The notes: generated from the letters alone by a model not told the origin. A DNA stretch of 64,000 nucleotides from JBBSDP01 sp038240605 (GCA_038240605.1 JBBSDP010000024.1:4533-68532); one strand, 5' to 3'. Shown: positions 45,730-54,604, numbered from the stretch's first letter. Translations and numbers: made by a program.

Positions 45730-48438
45730 TCATTCCAGCTGACCATCGGCCGTCCAGATCAGCGCATTCTTCACGAACGATTCGGCGTATGCGGGATCGT
45801 AGCCCACGATGCCCCAGTGGTTCACGCCGAGCAAGCCGCACGTCAAGTCCATCGGGGCGTAGATCAGGTGCCCCTTGCCCGCCGAGATGATGAACGGCGG
45901 CGCCGGCAATGTGGCGGAGGCATGTTCGGCCGAGGCGCGGGTTTCGGAAACGTAGCCGCGCAGGTGGACCTTCGTCAGGTCGTCCATTCCGCCGGCGCTG
46001 GCTGTCAGCAGTAGATCATTGGAGGTGAGCGTGTGGCGGACGAGTCCTGCAAACGCGCTGTCGAGCAGTCCGCCGGGCGCGGCCGGGTCGAAGGAGGATG
46101 TTCCGCCGCAACGATCGATCATAAGCACGCCGCCTCCCTCCACATATTTTCGCAGGGCGAGGGCGACGTCGGGTGAGACGTCGAATCCCGAGGTGTTTGT
46201 CAGGTGGGCGAAGGGCGCGGTGGCGGGCAGGAGATCGCGCGCCTGCACCGGGATCGTCTCGACGCCGTAGCCCGTCTGCCACTGGAGGCGGTGGGCGAAA
46301 CGCGTCCAGGCGTAGGGTTCGGGATTCCAGTTGCCTCCGCACTTTACCCGGGCAACGCGGAAGACGTACGTCGGGCTTTTCTTGGGCGGTGTCACGTACA
46401 CGGTGTCGAGCCGGTTGCGGAAGTCGCGCCGGCCGGCGGCATAGATGAACAGGTCCATGCCGAGTCGGTACGCGGGAAGGTTGCTCCGCCAGTCATGGAT
46501 CTGCCATCCCTGCGCCACGTCTTCCGGCGAGTGCACCATTAGAAGCCGGGCGCCGTTGCTCGCGGCCTGGAGCGGTGGCCGGGGGTTGAGCTTGAAGACC
46601 GAGGTGTAGAGCGGGTGATCCGCGGGGAGGTCCGCCAGGGGATATTCTGGGAAGAGGCGATGCGCCAGGTCGCGCGCGAACGCGTTGAAGGCGTCGCTGT
46701 TGCCGTCGGCGTGGGTGAAGAGCAGTCCGCCGGCACGGACGAACGCGCGCAGGTTGTCAAGATCGCGGGCGGCGAGCGTGGGAGGCTTGTGGCTGGCGAG
46801 ATAGAGGATTGGGCAGTCGGTCCAGTCGGTCCAGTTGTGCGCCAGGCTCACCACCTGCCAGTTGAACGGTCGCTCCAGCGCGTGGCCCGCGAAGCGGGCG
46901 AGGTTGGCGGCGTCGCGCGGGTAGTTCGCCCAGTACCCATCGAAACGCGCCTTGTTCATCAGCACGGGATGGCGGCCGCGGGCGAGGAACAGGAGGCAGA
47001 AGGACGTCTCGATCGGACTGTGGGACCAGGAACCTTCCGGGTCCTGCGTGTGAACGGCCTTCTGCGCCAGCTCGGTGTACCAATCATGCGCGCCGAAATA
47101 TTTGAAGCCGGAGGCGAGGCCGGCGCGGGCGACGCTGTAGAGCGCGTAGCCGGCCCACCGGGTGTTGTTGTTCACGCCGTTGTCGCCCGTCTCCAGCCAG
47201 GTCAGCGCGTTCTGTAGCGCGGTGGGGAACGGGTCGCCGCCGAGGTGGAGCGCGCGTCGTTCCTGCTGAAGGTAATCGCGAGTGACGAACAGCGATGTGA
47301 CGCCCGCCATGGTCATCGAAGGCGTACCGCCGCTGCCCCGCGAGCGGTACGACCAGGTTCCGTTCTCGTCCTGATTGTCGGCCCAGTGGCGTTCGACCGC
47401 GGACCAGTAGCTGGCGGGCACCTGAAGGTCTGCTTCGGCGGCGGACCAGACGCCCAGCAGCCCATACTGGCTGTTGGAGTTGTCCCAACTGCTGCCGCCG
47501 CTCAGGAGGTTGTAGTCGTACGCGCCCTCGTGCTGGGCCTTGAGGAGCCAGGCGAGGTCGGCGGAAAGGACCGGCCGGTCTTCGTCGCGGTTGATGAGCG
47601 ACAGCGCGGCCGAGCGCAAGGCGCGCTGGTAAGTCGTGTGCCCGGGATCGTCCGGGGCGACCTTCATCGCTTCGATACAGGCGCGAAGCGGCGGGGCGCG
47701 GGGACTGAGGCGCGGGTCGGACATCGCGCCGCCGCATTGCAGCATGGCGTAAACGCACAAGGCGTTCATACCGTGCTGATATCCGGCCGGGTTGGAGCCA
47801 TCGGGGCCGACGACGCCAGTTTGCTTGCGAAGCTCGCCCGTGGCGGGATCCATGTTGGCCAGCAGGTAGTCGCAGGCGAGCTTCAGCGCCTTGCCGATCT
47901 GGGCGTCGGTCAACGCTTCGTCATCTTCGTGAACGGGCCCAGCGGGCGGGCGCGTTGGAATGGTGGCAGGAGCCGGCGCGGGGGCCGTCGTCACCACGGC
48001 AGGTGGCGGCGGGCCGGGTGTGGGTGGGGTGACAGGTGGCAAGACGACCTGCGGGGGCGGTGTCGTCGGTGTGGCGGAGTCGCCGGAATCCGCGCTGCTG
48101 TCGTTCGAGGACTTCGGCAAGCGCGCGGCTGCCGTAAGGCGATTGAGATTGGCGACCTGATGATTTGCGATCGCGTGAAGGAGCAGCCACACCCCGACGA
48201 ACAGCAGCACCAGCAGCCCACCCGTCACCGTGTAGAAGCGCGGCGTCAACCGATAGCCCAGAAACACGGGAGGTTGGTGCGGCGCCCACGTCCCCGGTGC
48301 GGGGGAAGCGACGCCCGTGCCGCCGCCGGGGTCGATCAGCACTTCATACCGCGTCCCGCATTTGGAGCAGACCGTCTGCCCGCCGGCGTCGAGCGCGTTG
48401 GGCTTCTGGCATTGGGGACAACGAGGAGTCAGACCCAT
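45730..48438 (-). CDS. DUF4159 protein with zinc ribbon, membrane anchor and cyclase-like repeats
   Basis: A 902-residue membrane protein. The N-terminus holds a zinc ribbon (CPQC near residue 7, CSKCG near 25), then one membrane helix (YTVTGGLLVLLFVGVWLLL) and a Pro/Thr linker. Residues about 170-530 look like prenyltransferase/squalene-cyclase-type helical repeats (YNLLSGGSSWDNSNSQYGLL, QDENGTWSYRS, QDPEGSWSHSP). A DUF4159 domain follows (CPILYLASHKPPTL, LFPEYPLADLPADHPLY), then a second amidotransferase-like segment (LRKYVEGGGVLMIDRCGG). The role is not established. ATG 48438 has GGAGAGG upstream. It converges on the giant propeller gene. Confidence 0.85.
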   Translation of the reverse strand: MGLTPRCPQCQKPNALDAGGQTVCSKCGTRYEVLIDPGGGTGVASPAPGTWAPHQPPVFLGYRLTPRFYTVTGGLLVLLFVGVWLLLHAIANHQVANLNRLTAAARLPKSSNDSSADSGDSATPTTPPPQVVLPPVTPPTPGPPPPAVVTTAPAPAPATIPTRPPAGPVHEDDEALTDAQIGKALKLACDYLLANMDPATGELRKQTGVVGPDGSNPAGYQHGMNALCVYAMLQCGGAMSDPRLSPRAPPLRACIEAMKVAPDDPGHTTYQRALRSAALSLINRDEDRPVLSADLAWLLKAQHEGAYDYNLLSGGSSWDNSNSQYGLLGVWSAAEADLQVPASYWSAVERHWADNQDENGTWSYRSRGSGGTPSMTMAGVTSLFVTRDYLQQERRALHLGGDPFPTALQNALTWLETGDNGVNNNTRWAGYALYSVARAGLASGFKYFGAHDWYTELAQKAVHTQDPEGSWSHSPIETSFCLLFLARGRHPVLMNKARFDGYWANYPRDAANLARFAGHALERPFNWQVVSLAHNWTDWTDCPILYLASHKPPTLAARDLDNLRAFVRAGGLLFTHADGNSDAFNAFARDLAHRLFPEYPLADLPADHPLYTSVFKLNPRPPLQAASNGARLLMVHSPEDVAQGWQIHDWRSNLPAYRLGMDLFIYAAGRRDFRNRLDTVYVTPPKKSPTYVFRVARVKCGGNWNPEPYAWTRFAHRLQWQTGYGVETIPVQARDLLPATAPFAHLTNTSGFDVSPDVALALRKYVEGGGVLMIDRCGGTSSFDPAAPGGLLDSAFAGLVRHTLTSNDLLLTASAGGMDDLTKVHLRGYVSETRASAEHASATLPAPPFIISAGKGHLIYAPMDLTCGLLGVNHWGIVGYDPAYAESFVKNALIWTADGQLE

Positions 48439-48587
48439 GGATGGTGAACCTCTCCGGCCACATCGTAGCGCGCTCGCCGACACACCGCGGGCGGAATCCC
48501 GCAAGCGAACGAAGGAGATATATCATCGACGTGAGGCCCGGGCGCTGCAACCGCTGTCGGTCGGAACTGCGGCCCAGTACTTAAAGA

Positions 48588-49346
48588 TTATTTGCCGCCG
48601 GAGGGACCGCGCGATTTTCGGTTACGACGGGCACGGGAAGGGAATTTGGGTTTGCGTTGGCTGACCTTCCGTGCTTTGGCCAGGGCTGCACGATACTTCG
48701 GATCGTTGATCGTACGCGCGCCGCTCACGTCCCAGAGGGCCGGCCCGACCTTCAGGTGTGCACGAATGCCGGCGACTCGTCGCGCATCAAGCCCAAAGAT
48801 GATGGCCAGGTCCCGGTTGGGAAGTCGCCAATCGAGCTCGCCCCACTTCTTCGCCGCGCGGAAGGGGTCGATCTCTGCCGCCCGAAGGATGCGCCGTGCG
48901 ACGCTCCACGGCACATCCAATCTGGAGAGCTCGATGCTCCCGGCAACTGTCACGCCCCCCAACTGTTCGCCATTAGCGGCGACAAACGACGCAAACTGAT
49001 CGGCCACCGCCCGCTCGGCGCAAAGCCCCGCACGGCTCGAGAGCCGGACCTGGCGAGCCCGTTCCCGGCTGACCCCGAGCTGGCGGGCGATCTCCGCGTC
49101 GCGCAGGCTCCAATCCACGCCGGCCCAGTCGGCGGCCCTTTCGCGGCGTCCGTCGAGGATCGCGTAGCCAAAAAAGTGCGCCCAGCGTTGCGCCTTGGGG
49201 TAAGAGGTCTGTAGGCGATCGGCCAGCTCGTCCAAGCTCAGCGAGGGAGGAAGCGCCGCGATTCGCTCAAACCAACTACGTCGAATCCGAGTGGCCCGCA
49301 CGCCCTGGGGCCACGCCACCAAATTCTCGATGTTCAACTTGCCCAT
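48588..49346 (-). CDS. Basic multi-helix-turn-helix DNA-binding protein
   Basis: A 252-residue protein with at least three helix-turn-helix-like units: LDELADRLQTSYPKAQRWA (about residues 40-58), DAEIARQLGVSRERARQVR (sigma-region-4-like, the clearest) and NRDLAIIFGLDARRVAGIR. The tail is very basic (QRKPKFPSRARRNRKSRG), which would bind the DNA backbone. It is unrelated in sequence to the HNH-repeat protein but similar in plan: several W/D-starting helical units and nothing else. Start uncertain (49346 or 49379); no ribosome site. The target is unknown. Confidence 0.65.
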   Translation of the reverse strand: MGKLNIENLVAWPQGVRATRIRRSWFERIAALPPSLSLDELADRLQTSYPKAQRWAHFFGYAILDGRRERAADWAGVDWSLRDAEIARQLGVSRERARQVRLSSRAGLCAERAVADQFASFVAANGEQLGGVTVAGSIELSRLDVPWSVARRILRAAEIDPFRAAKKWGELDWRLPNRDLAIIFGLDARRVAGIRAHLKVGPALWDVSGARTINDPKYRAALAKARKVSQRKPKFPSRARRNRKSRGPSGGK

Positions 49347-49521
49347 GCAGAGAAGCCGCTCAAAACACCTTCGCCACACACACGTTATACAACCGGATTC
49401 GCTTTCCCCGGTGCAACGTCAAGTGATCATAGCGGATCATGTGGAATCATCCAAATGCCAGCAGTTCCCTACAGAAGCGAGTGGCGAGCGAGACACTCAA
49501 AGAATGTCTTTTACGCGCAGG

Positions 49522-50399
49522 TTACACCGGGTTTTTCGGTGCCCGCTTCACGCGGTTCAGATTGCGGGCCACCCGGAGAACGAACCGGCGCGGCGCCAGG
49601 CGGGCGCCGATTGCCCGAAGCTGATTCCGCCAGCCGGGGATCACGACCCGCGCGCCGCGCATCATTCCCCGGTAGCCCGCGGCCGCTACGGTTCCCGCGT
49701 CCATCACCCGGCCTTGAAACAGGGCGGCGCCGGCCATGTCGGCACGGGCGTCGAAAGCCGTGTGAGTCGCGCCGGGGCAAAGGGCCGTGACAGTGATCGG
49801 CGTCGAGCGAACCTCGTCGTCAAGCGCTTCGGAGAGGGAGAGCACGAACGCTTTGGTCGCGTAGTAAACCGCCATGTACGGTCCGGGCTGGAAGGCCGCC
49901 ATCGAGGCGACGTTCAGGATTCGCCCACGTTGGCGCTGCAGCATGGCCGGCAGAAACAGGCGGGTGAGTCGCGTCAGGGCGACGATGTTGACCGCGATCA
50001 TCCGCACCTGCGTCGACGCGTCCATCTGCGCGAAGCGGCCCTGGCTGCCAAAGCCGGCGTTGTTGACGAGTACGTCGATCTCGATCCCCAACTTCTGCAC
50101 CTCGCGGTCCACCTGCTCGACGCCATCGGGTGTGGAGAGGTCGGCGGCAATGACGCGCACCGCGACGCGGTGCCGGCCGGTCAGATCGGCGGCAAGCGCC
50201 TGCATGGCCTGCTGCCCGCGGGCAACGAGCACCAGGTCGTGGCCTTGCTGGGCAAAAATCCTGGCAAGTTCCAGGCCGATGCCGCTGGACGCGCCGGTGA
50301 TCAGCGCGGTTTGGCGGCGGGCGGGGGATGGGGCTTCGGAGTCTGCGATAGCCGAAGGAAGTTAACGCGGTTCGTGACACCCGCCAAGTTCGTGCGCAT
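49522..50399 (-). pseudogene. Short-chain dehydrogenase/reductase, apparent 1-nt frameshift near N-terminus
   Basis: The main open frame gives a normal classical SDR: TALITGASSGIGLELARIFA (NAD-binding), NNAG, and the catalytic YxxxK as YYATK, ending PGWRNQLRAIG. This frame contains no ATG, GTG or TTG before the TGASSGIG motif; it opens after TAA just upstream (about 50357). In the neighbouring frame ATG 50399 begins a 31-codon stretch ending AAKPR that would join correctly to RQTALITG if one base were added between about 50312 and 50345. A C-rich (minus strand) tract lies there. So either a real 1-base deletion, -1 frameshifting, or a homopolymer sequencing error. Substrate unknown. Confidence 0.65.
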
Positions 50400-50418
50400 G
50401 ATAGCGGCCCGATCGATC

Positions 50419-51282
50419 ATGGAAAGGAGTCTGCTCCTGCGGGAACTTAAGGGCAAACGGGCTTTGGTGACGGGGGCGGCAAACGGGATCGGCCGTGCGA
50501 TCGCGCTGGCCCTGGCGGACGCTGGCGTGAACCTGTGCCTGACGGACATCGACGACGCAAACCTCGCGGGCGTGGCCGCCGAATGTGAGCATCGCGGCGT
50601 TGAGGCGACTGCCGAGCGCTGCGATCAACGCGACCCCCAGGCGATCACCGCGCTGGTTCGCGGCGTGCTGTCGCGATGGGACGGCGTCGATGTGCTGGTG
50701 AACAACGCCGGAGTGGGGTTCTACGGGCGCACCGAATACATGACCGCGGAGCAGTGGGATCGCGTTCTGGCGATCAATCTGCTGGCGCCAGTGCAGTTGA
50801 CGCGCGAATTGCTGCCGTCGCTGCTGGAGCGCGAGGAATCACACATCCTCAACGTGTGCAGCATCCTCGGCCTGGTGGCGAGCAAGCGCATGGCGGCTTA
50901 CCACACGAGTAAGTTCGCCCTGGTCGGCTTCAGCCGGGCGCTGCGGGCGGAATTCGTGCGGCGCGGATTAGGGGTGACGGCGTTGTGCCCTGGATTCGTA
51001 AAGACGCAGATCTTTCAGTCGGCGCAGGCCGCCGGGCCCGGTCATGCCGTGCCGCCGCCGCCCTGGTGGATGCTGACCACGGTCGAGCGCGTGGCGGCGG
51101 TGGCGGTGGATTCGATCCGCCGTAACCGCGCCGTCGCTACGGTGAGCCCGACTGCACGCGTGATCTGGTGGATCGATCGTTGGATGCCATGGTTGCTCGA
51201 TCTCGTGCAGCGCATTTCCTGGGGAAAGAAAAGACGACAGCGATCTGGGCGCGGGGCCGTCAAGGCCAGCCCAACGCGCTAA
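50419..51282 (+). CDS. Short-chain dehydrogenase/reductase
   Basis: A 287-residue SDR. Cofactor motif TGAANGIGRA (near residue 17), acidic DIDDANL after beta-2 (NAD preference possible), NNAG, and catalytic Ser (NVCSILG) plus YHTSK. The tail after residue 230 is hydrophobic and basic (RVIWWIDRWMPWLLDLV), suggesting membrane association as in lipid- or steroid-like SDRs; inference. Start is set at ATG 50419; ATG 50398 is an alternative that would overlap the start of the divergent SDR gene. The frame is open far upstream but that is antisense to the SDR. Confidence 0.85.
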   Translation: MERSLLLRELKGKRALVTGAANGIGRAIALALADAGVNLCLTDIDDANLAGVAAECEHRGVEATAERCDQRDPQAITALVRGVLSRWDGVDVLVNNAGVGFYGRTEYMTAEQWDRVLAINLLAPVQLTRELLPSLLEREESHILNVCSILGLVASKRMAAYHTSKFALVGFSRALRAEFVRRGLGVTALCPGFVKTQIFQSAQAAGPGHAVPPPPWWMLTTVERVAAVAVDSIRRNRAVATVSPTARVIWWIDRWMPWLLDLVQRISWGKKRRQRSGRGAVKASPTR

Positions 51283-51311
51283 GTGACGTGTTTGTGTGCG
51301 CGCGTCCCCGG

Positions 51312-52586
51312 CTAGCGGTCCTGTTGCCCGATGCAATACAGGTTCTTCGTCCCCAGCAGAAACATGCGGCCGCCCGCAACAGCGGGGGAGGTGCCATTGG
51401 GGTCGGACAGGTCGTTGGTGGCCAGGATCTTGAACGTCGGGCCCGCCTGGATCACCACGCTCTTTCCAGCATTGGCGAAGAAGATGTGGCCGTCGGGATC
51501 GGCCACGGGGCTGGCACGCGTCGTGCCGATTCCGGGGAGTCGCTCGGAATAGAGCTGCGTTCCGGAGGCGGCATCCCAGCACTTGAGCACGCCAGGCTCG
51601 TGAAGTCGGTAGACGCGGCCATCGACCACGATCGGTGAGCCGAGGGCTTCCTGGACATCGCGCACCTTCCACTTCGTGTGCGTTGCCGACACATCACCCG
51701 TGCCGGTGGGATCGACCGCCACGCCCGGCCCGCCCCGGCCGCTATCGAAGTAGACGATGCCGGAGCCGTAGGCCGGGCTGGCCGATTCTCCCTCACCCCA
51801 GCACCACCAAAGCTTCTTGCCATTCGTGGGGTCATAACTCGTCAACGCCTCGGCGCCTGGAGACATCGCCGAATCGGCAATCAGCAACTGCGGCTTGCCC
51901 TGCACGTCGATCACCAACGGCGTGCTATGCGCAAAGCCGCTGTGAGGCATTGGCTGCTCCCACTTGACCTCGCCCGTCGCCTTGTCGAAGGCGGTGAGCT
52001 TGGAATGGGCAGGGTTTCTCTCGGGAAAGAACCAGAGCACGGTGTCCTGAAAAAGGATTGGGCTGGCGCCGATCGTGACATCGAACTCGTGCGGCACCAG
52101 GTCCTTTTTCCACTTGATGTTTCCCTCGAAATCCAGCGCCGCCAGAACCGAGGAGGAGAAGACGCAGTAGACGAACTTTCCATCGGTGGCCGGCGTGGAA
52201 TTCGCGTATCCGCCGCCGGGGCCGGCGCGATGGTCGGTGATCAGGACGGGACCGGGCGGCACGAGGCGATCCCAGCGCAGCTTGCCGTCGTGCGCGCCGT
52301 AGCAGAGGACGTGGTGCGATCGCTCGGGCTGACCTGGAACCGCAGGCCAGGGCGTAGTGCAGACGAAGACGTTGTCACCCCAGACGATCGGACTGGCGCA
52401 ACCCTGCCCGACCAGCGGCGCCTTCCAGATGACGTTCTCCTGCTTTGCGCCGCCCCAGGTCAGCGGCAAGCCGTGCTCCGGCGTGTAACCCAGGCCGGTC
52501 GGGCCGCGGAATTGCGGCCAATCGCCCGCCAACGCTGAAGCGGCCAGCAGCAGTTCGATCGCGATCACTCTCAATACGTTATTCAT
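51312..52586 (-). CDS. Exported PQQ-like beta-propeller protein
   Basis: A 424-residue secreted protein. The signal peptide (MNNVLRVIAIELLLAASALAG) is followed by DWPQFRGPTGLGYTP, the usual start of planctomycete PQQ-like propellers (WPxFRGP). Tryptophan-type blade motifs repeat: DGKLRWDRLV, EGNIKWKKDL, TGEVKWEQPM, NGKKLWWCWG. PQQ or metal binding residues are not evident, so it could be a scaffold such as BamB rather than a dehydrogenase. GAGGGCGGA precedes the ATG. It lies downstream of the GH43-like gene on the same strand; the 135-bp gap suggests separate or weakly joined transcription. Confidence 0.88.
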   Translation of the reverse strand: MNNVLRVIAIELLLAASALAGDWPQFRGPTGLGYTPEHGLPLTWGGAKQENVIWKAPLVGQGCASPIVWGDNVFVCTTPWPAVPGQPERSHHVLCYGAHDGKLRWDRLVPPGPVLITDHRAGPGGGYANSTPATDGKFVYCVFSSSVLAALDFEGNIKWKKDLVPHEFDVTIGASPILFQDTVLWFFPERNPAHSKLTAFDKATGEVKWEQPMPHSGFAHSTPLVIDVQGKPQLLIADSAMSPGAEALTSYDPTNGKKLWWCWGEGESASPAYGSGIVYFDSGRGGPGVAVDPTGTGDVSATHTKWKVRDVQEALGSPIVVDGRVYRLHEPGVLKCWDAASGTQLYSERLPGIGTTRASPVADPDGHIFFANAGKSVVIQAGPTFKILATNDLSDPNGTSPAVAGGRMFLLGTKNLYCIGQQDR

Positions 52587-52721
52587 TCCGCCCTCGTGAA
52601 TTGCGCCGTGCAGATCAGTGGCTCATCGGGTTCGCAGCGTCAGCCCGTCTCGTTCCACGACTTCGCGCGGAACCAGCAATGCATCGGGCGAAGCGGCGAT
52701 CTCGTTGGAAACGTTGTTGAA

Positions 52722-53381
52722 CTATCGCGGCCATTCGCCGAAGCCCAGGTCTTTACCATCGTGGAAGACGACGCCGATCTGCTCCAGCGATCCGTGGCGT
52801 CCGTTATACCAGAGGAGCCAGCGAACGCCGTCGTAGATTGCGAAGGGTTTGTAGCAGGCGTCGTGATCCCAACTCTCCTTGCCCGGGCGAACGATTGGGT
52901 TGGCGGGATGCCGCTGCCAGCGCGTGTTGCCGTCCTTCGAGCGGGCGACGCCGATCTGGGCATGATCGATGTCGCGGTAGCCGATGTAGAACATCACATA
53001 TCCGTCCGCCTGCTTGATTACCTGACAACCGGCGACCCTGTTTTGCTCCCAAGAAATTTTCGGATCGCCGGTGAAGACGGGGTTGTCGGGCTGGCGGGTC
53101 CACTCCAGGCCATCCGGGCTGGTCGCGTAGCCGATGGCGTTGGGTTCGTATTGCTCGCCGCCCGAATACCACATGTGATAAACGTTGCCGCGCTTCAGGA
53201 CGATGGGGCGGTTGATATCGTCTTCCCAGGCGGTCTCTTTCCGCGGCGGAAGCACGACCACCGGCGGCTCGCTCCAGTGGATGCCGTCCTTGCTCAGTAG
53301 CGTATTCGGGACGTCAGCCGGGAGGCAAACAGGAACGGGCAAGCTCCCGGACTGAGTCGTGCATAGCGCCTTCGCTGGCAC
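52722..53381 (-). CDS. GH43-like five-blade propeller protein, shortened
   Basis: A 219-residue fragment-like protein of the GH43/GH32-style five-bladed propeller superfamily. Blades are visible as DGIHWSEPPVVV, DINRPIVLKRGNVYHMWYSG, AIGYATSPDGLEWTRQPDNP, ADGYVMFYIGYRD, GVARSKDG, and YDGVRWLLWYNGR. Full relatives that I recall have over 300 residues and an extra blade between VYHMWY and the second MWYSGGEQYEPN; here one MWY joins directly to SGGEQYEPN. The N-terminus has no blade before NTLLSKDG and starts with GTG without a ribosome site, four bases from the nitroreductase stop. I infer loss of the 5' end and of one blade. Probably not a working glycosidase. Confidence 0.6.
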   Translation of the reverse strand: MPAKALCTTQSGSLPVPVCLPADVPNTLLSKDGIHWSEPPVVVLPPRKETAWEDDINRPIVLKRGNVYHMWYSGGEQYEPNAIGYATSPDGLEWTRQPDNPVFTGDPKISWEQNRVAGCQVIKQADGYVMFYIGYRDIDHAQIGVARSKDGNTRWQRHPANPIVRPGKESWDHDACYKPFAIYDGVRWLLWYNGRHGSLEQIGVVFHDGKDLGFGEWPR

Positions 53382-53385
53382 GTAC

Positions 53386-54150
53386 TCAGAATCGATCCCG
53401 GTGGATGATCCGCTTTAGCGGAAGGCGCGACTTGCGCCGGTCTTGAGGCCTCGCATAGCCGACGGCAATCACCACCGGGACCACATGCGACCGTGGGATC
53501 CCCAGGACCTTCCGCACGCGTCCTTCATCGAATCCTTCCATCGGCAAGGTGGAGAGCCCGGCCGACTCGGCGGCAAGCATCAGGTTCATCGCGCACAACA
53601 TCACCTGCTTGGTCGCCCAGAATCGCCTGCGGACGGCGGGGATGTCTGGAACCGGTCGCACGAGACGGGCGATCGGGATGAGCGTGGCCTTCCACAGCCA
53701 TCCAAGTCCGAGCGGCCCGCGCCCAAAAGCCAGCGGCACGACCCGCCGCAGCAACCGCTCATATTCCGGCGTGCAGGCGCCGGCGTCGCGCTCGAGACGA
53801 ATCATGTCGTGAAAATGTGCCGCGGCCACGTGCCCGTCGCCACTCAGGACGATCACCACCGGCGCTTCTTCGACCTGGGCCTGGTTCATGCACGCGGCTC
53901 GCAGTCGCTTGCGCTGCGCGGGATCGGTCACGATCGTGAAATGGGTCGGCTGGAGGTTGTAGCCGCTGGGCGCCCAGCGGGCGGTATCGATCAGCCGCTC
54001 GATCAGTCCGGGCGGTAGCGGGTCGGGTCGGAAGTGGCGCGTAGCCCGGCGGCCGCGGACGAGGCGGTCGAATGCCTCGAATGCCACGGGTGGGGGATCA
54101 TCTTCTGGAGCCGGGGCCAAGGCGGGATCGCCGATCGCACCTGTGTTCAT
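53386..54150 (-). CDS. Nitroreductase family FMN-dependent oxidoreductase
   Basis: A 254-residue nitroreductase. FMN-contact blocks: RRATRHF (residues 34-40), APSGYNLQPTHF (60-71) and LPMEGFDE (about 210), ending VVIAVGYARP. It would reduce nitro-aromatics, quinones or other two-electron acceptors using NAD(P)H and bound FMN. The family is broad and the substrate cannot be read. A 23-residue N-terminal extension is Ala/Pro-rich. The ATG at 54150 lies just upstream of the riboswitch promoter zone of the divergent transporter; no shared theme is evident. Confidence 0.85.
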   Translation of the reverse strand: MNTGAIGDPALAPAPEDDPPPVAFEAFDRLVRGRRATRHFRPDPLPPGLIERLIDTARWAPSGYNLQPTHFTIVTDPAQRKRLRAACMNQAQVEEAPVVIVLSGDGHVAAAHFHDMIRLERDAGACTPEYERLLRRVVPLAFGRGPLGLGWLWKATLIPIARLVRPVPDIPAVRRRFWATKQVMLCAMNLMLAAESAGLSTLPMEGFDEGRVRKVLGIPRSHVVPVVIAVGYARPQDRRKSRLPLKRIIHRDRF

Positions 54151-54270
54151 GGCGCGTAACCTACTGCGCCGCCGCGGGAAACATCAATGTGACGCGACAA
54201 CCTTGCATTAGCAGGCAGGAACCCTAAGAGATGACGAAAATGATATTGTGCATTGCAAAGCGCATGGGGT

Positions 54271-54298
54271 TTGACACGGATCGCAAAATTTTTAGGCT
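54271..54298 (+). promoter_or_regulatory. Sigma70-like promoter for riboswitch/KimA-like transcript
   Basis: TTGACA (54271-54276) is separated by 16 bases from TAGGCT (54293-54298). The -35 is perfect and the -10 is weak (three of six). Predicted start is near 54305, just where the riboswitch's outer stem begins. The 54151-54270 stretch before it holds nothing else that I recognise. Confidence 0.55.
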
Positions 54299-54300
54299 TT

Positions 54301-54480
54301 CCGGCGTGACCGCCGAGATCGCGACCGGGGCTTAGATCCGTTCGCGATGCGGGGGACCCAAGGGTTTCGGACCGTTTCAACCGGAACCGGGGGCGCAGGG
54401 ATTCACAAAAATCCCAGGGCACTTTCAGGCCCCAGCCCGTCAGCTAACCCCGTAGGCATGTGAAAGGGCACAACGTCCGG
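54301..54480 (+). promoter_or_regulatory. Cyclic di-AMP riboswitch (ydaO/yuaA type)
   Basis: The 5' leader has the conserved blocks of the ydaO/yuaA class in order: GCGGGGGACCCAAG (54349-54362), GGGGCGCAGGGATT followed by a GGGATT/AATCCC hairpin (about 54390-54415), and CCCGTCAGCTAACCCCGTAG (54436-54455), then GTGAAAGGG. Outer-stem candidates are CCGG-CGT (54301) and ACG-T-CCGG (about 54473-54480). The class binds two c-di-AMP molecules and, in known cases, turns expression off when c-di-AMP is high. It is followed by a KimA-like transporter, a classic target. Match made by memory of the consensus, not by a covariance search. Confidence 0.9.
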
Positions 54481-54486
54481 CTCTTC

Positions 54487-54577
54487 CGCGTGGAGTACTT
54501 CTGCGCCACGCGCTAACCGTCCGAGCCAACGCTGTGCGAGGAATCGCTCGTCCGTCCGCCGTTTTAGCGGCGGTCGG
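54487..54577 (+). other. Candidate expression platform hairpins
   Basis: Two hairpins sit between the aptamer and the gene: CGCGTGG / CCACGCG (54487-54493 with 54506-54512) and CCGCCG-TTTTAG-CGGCGG (54556-54573), the latter extended by CCG / CGG across a T-T mismatch to 54552-54577. No T-run follows, so control could be by Rho-type termination or by hiding the translation start 27 bases on, rather than by an intrinsic terminator. Confidence 0.45.
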
Positions 54578-54604
54578 TCAGCCCTTGGATTGGACGAACC
54601 ACTC

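Noticed and set aside
49291..50418. 376-codon extension in front of the plus-strand SDR
   Set aside because: It is antisense to the minus-strand SDR and the HTH gene, and the SDR fold begins after 50419.
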